Source: Pirellulales bacterium
Lineage (GTDB): Bacteria > Planctomycetota > Planctomycetia > Pirellulales > JAICIG01
Reading direction: 5' to 3'
NCBI GenBank assembly: GCA_025924495.1
Contig: JAICIG010000397.1
Coordinates: 1-7,354, forward strand
DNA: 7,354 nt
This document shows positions 5,609 through 7,354 of this stretch, one piece after another. Every line of letters starts with the position of its first letter. The stretch's first letter is position 1. The position numbers and the translations under genes are program-made. The notes beneath the pieces were generated by a model. It had not been told where the DNA came from. It did not search any database and saw only the letters and a list, made by a program, of their open reading frames with translations.

Positions 5609-7354
5609 TTGCCCGCGACAGGGCCTGCGGCGGCTGTTGATTCGATTGCCGCCCTCGGCGAGACGAACGGCGATTTGATTCGGCTCGAGTTGCTGCACGA
5701 GCTGTTTGAACAGCAAGCCGACTTGCGGCCGGAACAAACGGCGGTCGTGTGCGGTCATGAGTCGCTGACCTACGGCCAGTTGGAACAGGCCGCCAACCAG
5801 TTGGCATGGCGCTTGAGGTCGATAGGTGTTGGGCCCGGCGCCTTGGTGGGCCTGCTGCTGCCGCGGTCGATTGACGCCTATGTCGGTATGCTGGGCATTC
5901 TCAAGTCGGGCGCGGCGTATGTGCCGATCGATCCCGAGTGTCCCGCCGAACGCGTCGCCTATATCCTGGCCGATTCGCGCGCCCAGGCGCTCGTCACCCA
6001 TTCGGAGCTGGCGGCGCAGCGCGAGGGATTCACAGGCGCGGTTATCGAACTCGATGGCGAGCGCCAATTGCTTCGTGAACTGCCGGAGGACCGCGTATCG
6101 ACTGCCGATAGTGCGGCGGCCTGGCGAGAACTTTGTTATGTGATTTACACCTCCGGCACCACAGGAAAACCTAAGGGAGTCGAGATCGAGCATCGCAGCG
6201 CTTGCCATCTGGTGCGCGCCGAAGGCCATTTGTTCCAGGTTCAACCCGACGATCGAGTATTTCAAGGTTTTTCGCTGGCATTCGACGCTTCGGTCGAAGA
6301 GGTCTGGCTGGCCTGGTTTGCCGGAGCGACGCTGGTCGTCGGCACGGCGGAAATGATTCATTCCGGGCCGGCGTTGGCGGGCATGCTGACCGCTTCAGGC
6401 GTAACTGTGCTTTCGTGCGTACCGACCTTGCTGGCGATGCTCGAAGACGACCTGCCAACGGTGCGGCTGTTGATCGTCGGCGGCGAAGCGTGCCCAAGTC
6501 AACTCGTCGAGCGCTGGGCTCGCGGCATGCGGCTAGTCAACACCTACGGCCCAACCGAGGCGACGGTGATCGCCACTTGGACCGATTGCCACCCCGAGCG
6601 GCCTGTGACCATTGGCCGCCCGTTGCCGAATTACCAGGCTTGGATCTTGGACGAGAACATGCAACCGGCGCCGATTGGCCAGCCGGGCGAATTGCACCTG
6701 GCCGGGATTGGATTAGCCCGCGGCTATTTAGGCCAGCCGGAACTGACACGGCAGAAGTTCATCGATCATTGTTGTTCGACAAATGGCGGCGAGCCGCTGC
6801 GGCTCTACCGGTCAGGAGATCTGGCGCGATTCACGCCTTCCGGAGAGATTGAGTTCCTCGGGCGGATCGACTCGCAGGTCAAACTGCGAGGGTTCCGCAT
6901 CGAACTCACGGAGATCGAGTCGGCCTTGCTCGAATATCCGACGGTGGCCGCAGCAGCAGTCGCCGTGCGGCCGAACTCGGCGGACATCGATCAATTGATT
7001 GCTTATGTCACATTGCGAGGCTCCGGCGTCCTCGATGAGGCCGAACTGCGTAATCGGCTGCGCGAGCGATTGCCAGTGTACATGGTTCCCGCGTTGGTCG
7101 AGACGTTAGCGGAGCTGCCGTTGCTGCCCAGCGGCAAGCTCGATCGGAGCCGCTTACCGGCGCCGCGCCAGCGCGACGTCGGGCAAATACTGCTCGGACG
7201 AGCGCCGCAAAACGACCACGAGCGAGAATTGCTCCACTGCTGGCAAGAATTGTTCGCACCGCTGCCGGTATCTCTGGCCGACGATTTCTTTCTCGATCTT
7301 GGGGGCCACTCGTTGCTGGCGGCCCAGATGGTTTCGCGATTGCGGAAACAGCCG
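5606..7354 (+). CDS. NRPS-type adenylation + carrier protein, Pls-like (3' end outside window)
   Basis: The frame runs from ATG 5606 to the window edge with no stop (583 residues). It activates an amino acid as aminoacyl-AMP and loads it onto a phosphopantetheine arm in the cytoplasm. All adenylation core motifs appear in order: LTYGQL (54-59), LKSGAAYVPID (99-109), YTSGTTGKPKG (181-191), FDAS (226-229), NTYGPTE (312-318), GELHLAGIGLARGYL (361-375), YRSGD (401-405), GRIDSQVKLRGFRIE (419-433), LPVYMVP (489-495) and PSGKLDR (508-514, Ser for the usual Asn). A carrier domain follows, with LGGHS and attachment Ser569. There is no N-terminal condensation domain. FDASVEEVWLAW and the segment around GGEACP (292-297) resemble Pls (epsilon-poly-lysine synthetase-like) enzymes, whose membrane-bound C-terminal half would lie beyond 7354. 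By-eye specificity residues are given in the findings. GGGA at 5594-5597 is a weak ribosome site. Confidence 0.93.
   Translation, partial: MLPATGPAAAVDSIAALGETNGDLIRLELLHELFEQQADLRPEQTAVVCGHESLTYGQLEQAANQLAWRLRSIGVGPGALVGLLLPRSIDAYVGMLGILKSGAAYVPIDPECPAERVAYILADSRAQALVTHSELAAQREGFTGAVIELDGERQLLRELPEDRVSTADSAAAWRELCYVIYTSGTTGKPKGVEIEHRSACHLVRAEGHLFQVQPDDRVFQGFSLAFDASVEEVWLAWFAGATLVVGTAEMIHSGPALAGMLTASGVTVLSCVPTLLAMLEDDLPTVRLLIVGGEACPSQLVERWARGMRLVNTYGPTEATVIATWTDCHPERPVTIGRPLPNYQAWILDENMQPAPIGQPGELHLAGIGLARGYLGQPELTRQKFIDHCCSTNGGEPLRLYRSGDLARFTPSGEIEFLGRIDSQVKLRGFRIELTEIESALLEYPTVAAAAVAVRPNSADIDQLIAYVTLRGSGVLDEAELRNRLRERLPVYMVPALVETLAELPLLPSGKLDRSRLPAPRQRDVGQILLGRAPQNDHERELLHCWQELFAPLPVSLADDFFLDLGGHSLLAAQMVSRLRKQP

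Noticed and set aside
5600..6361. Long minus-strand open frame opposite the adenylation domain (about 250 codons).
   Set aside because: The plus-strand frame carries all adenylation motifs in order; the antisense product is composition-driven and unrecognisable.

Overview
The window reads like a piece of a GC-rich bacterial chromosome, most likely from a planctomycete. The evidence for that is indirect: high GC, weak or absent Shine-Dalgarno sequences before most genes, one GTG start, and a divergent Nramp-like transporter and a Pls-like adenylation enzyme of kinds I associate with that phylum. No rRNA, tRNA, CRISPR array, insertion sequence or phage gene is visible.

Layout. Positions 1-167 (+) hold the last codons of an unidentified protein. 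It converges on a minus-strand cluster, read from right to left: a group 1 truncated hemoglobin (2794-3201), a VIT1/CCC1-family iron/manganese transporter (2025-2735), and a membrane-anchored protein with two degenerate GGDEF domains (210-1739). A non-coding divergent region of about 360 bases (3202-3565) separates the globin from a plus-strand Nramp-like transporter (3566-5383). After about 220 bases rich in inverted repeats comes an adenylation plus carrier-domain enzyme (5606 to the window end). It is open at the right edge and resembles the N-terminal half of poly-lysine-synthetase-like NRPSs.

Function. Globin and VIT transporter are 58 bases apart on one strand and probably form a unit dealing with heme/oxygen or NO and with ferrous iron. 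The divergent Nramp-like gene adds a second possible metal transporter, but its two signature metal-binding motifs are replaced and it carries EF-hand-like loops between two membrane helices. The GGDEF protein looks like a c-di-GMP receptor rather than a synthase: both active-site motifs are destroyed, but the first domain keeps an intact RxxD inhibitory site. The NRPS-like gene is probably a separate unit. Its leader has a nested hairpin and a tandem 11-bp repeat ending in the start codon.

Most worth a second look are the acidic loop insert in the Nramp-like transporter, the double-degenerate GGDEF protein, and the structured leader and predicted cationic substrate of the NRPS-like enzyme.
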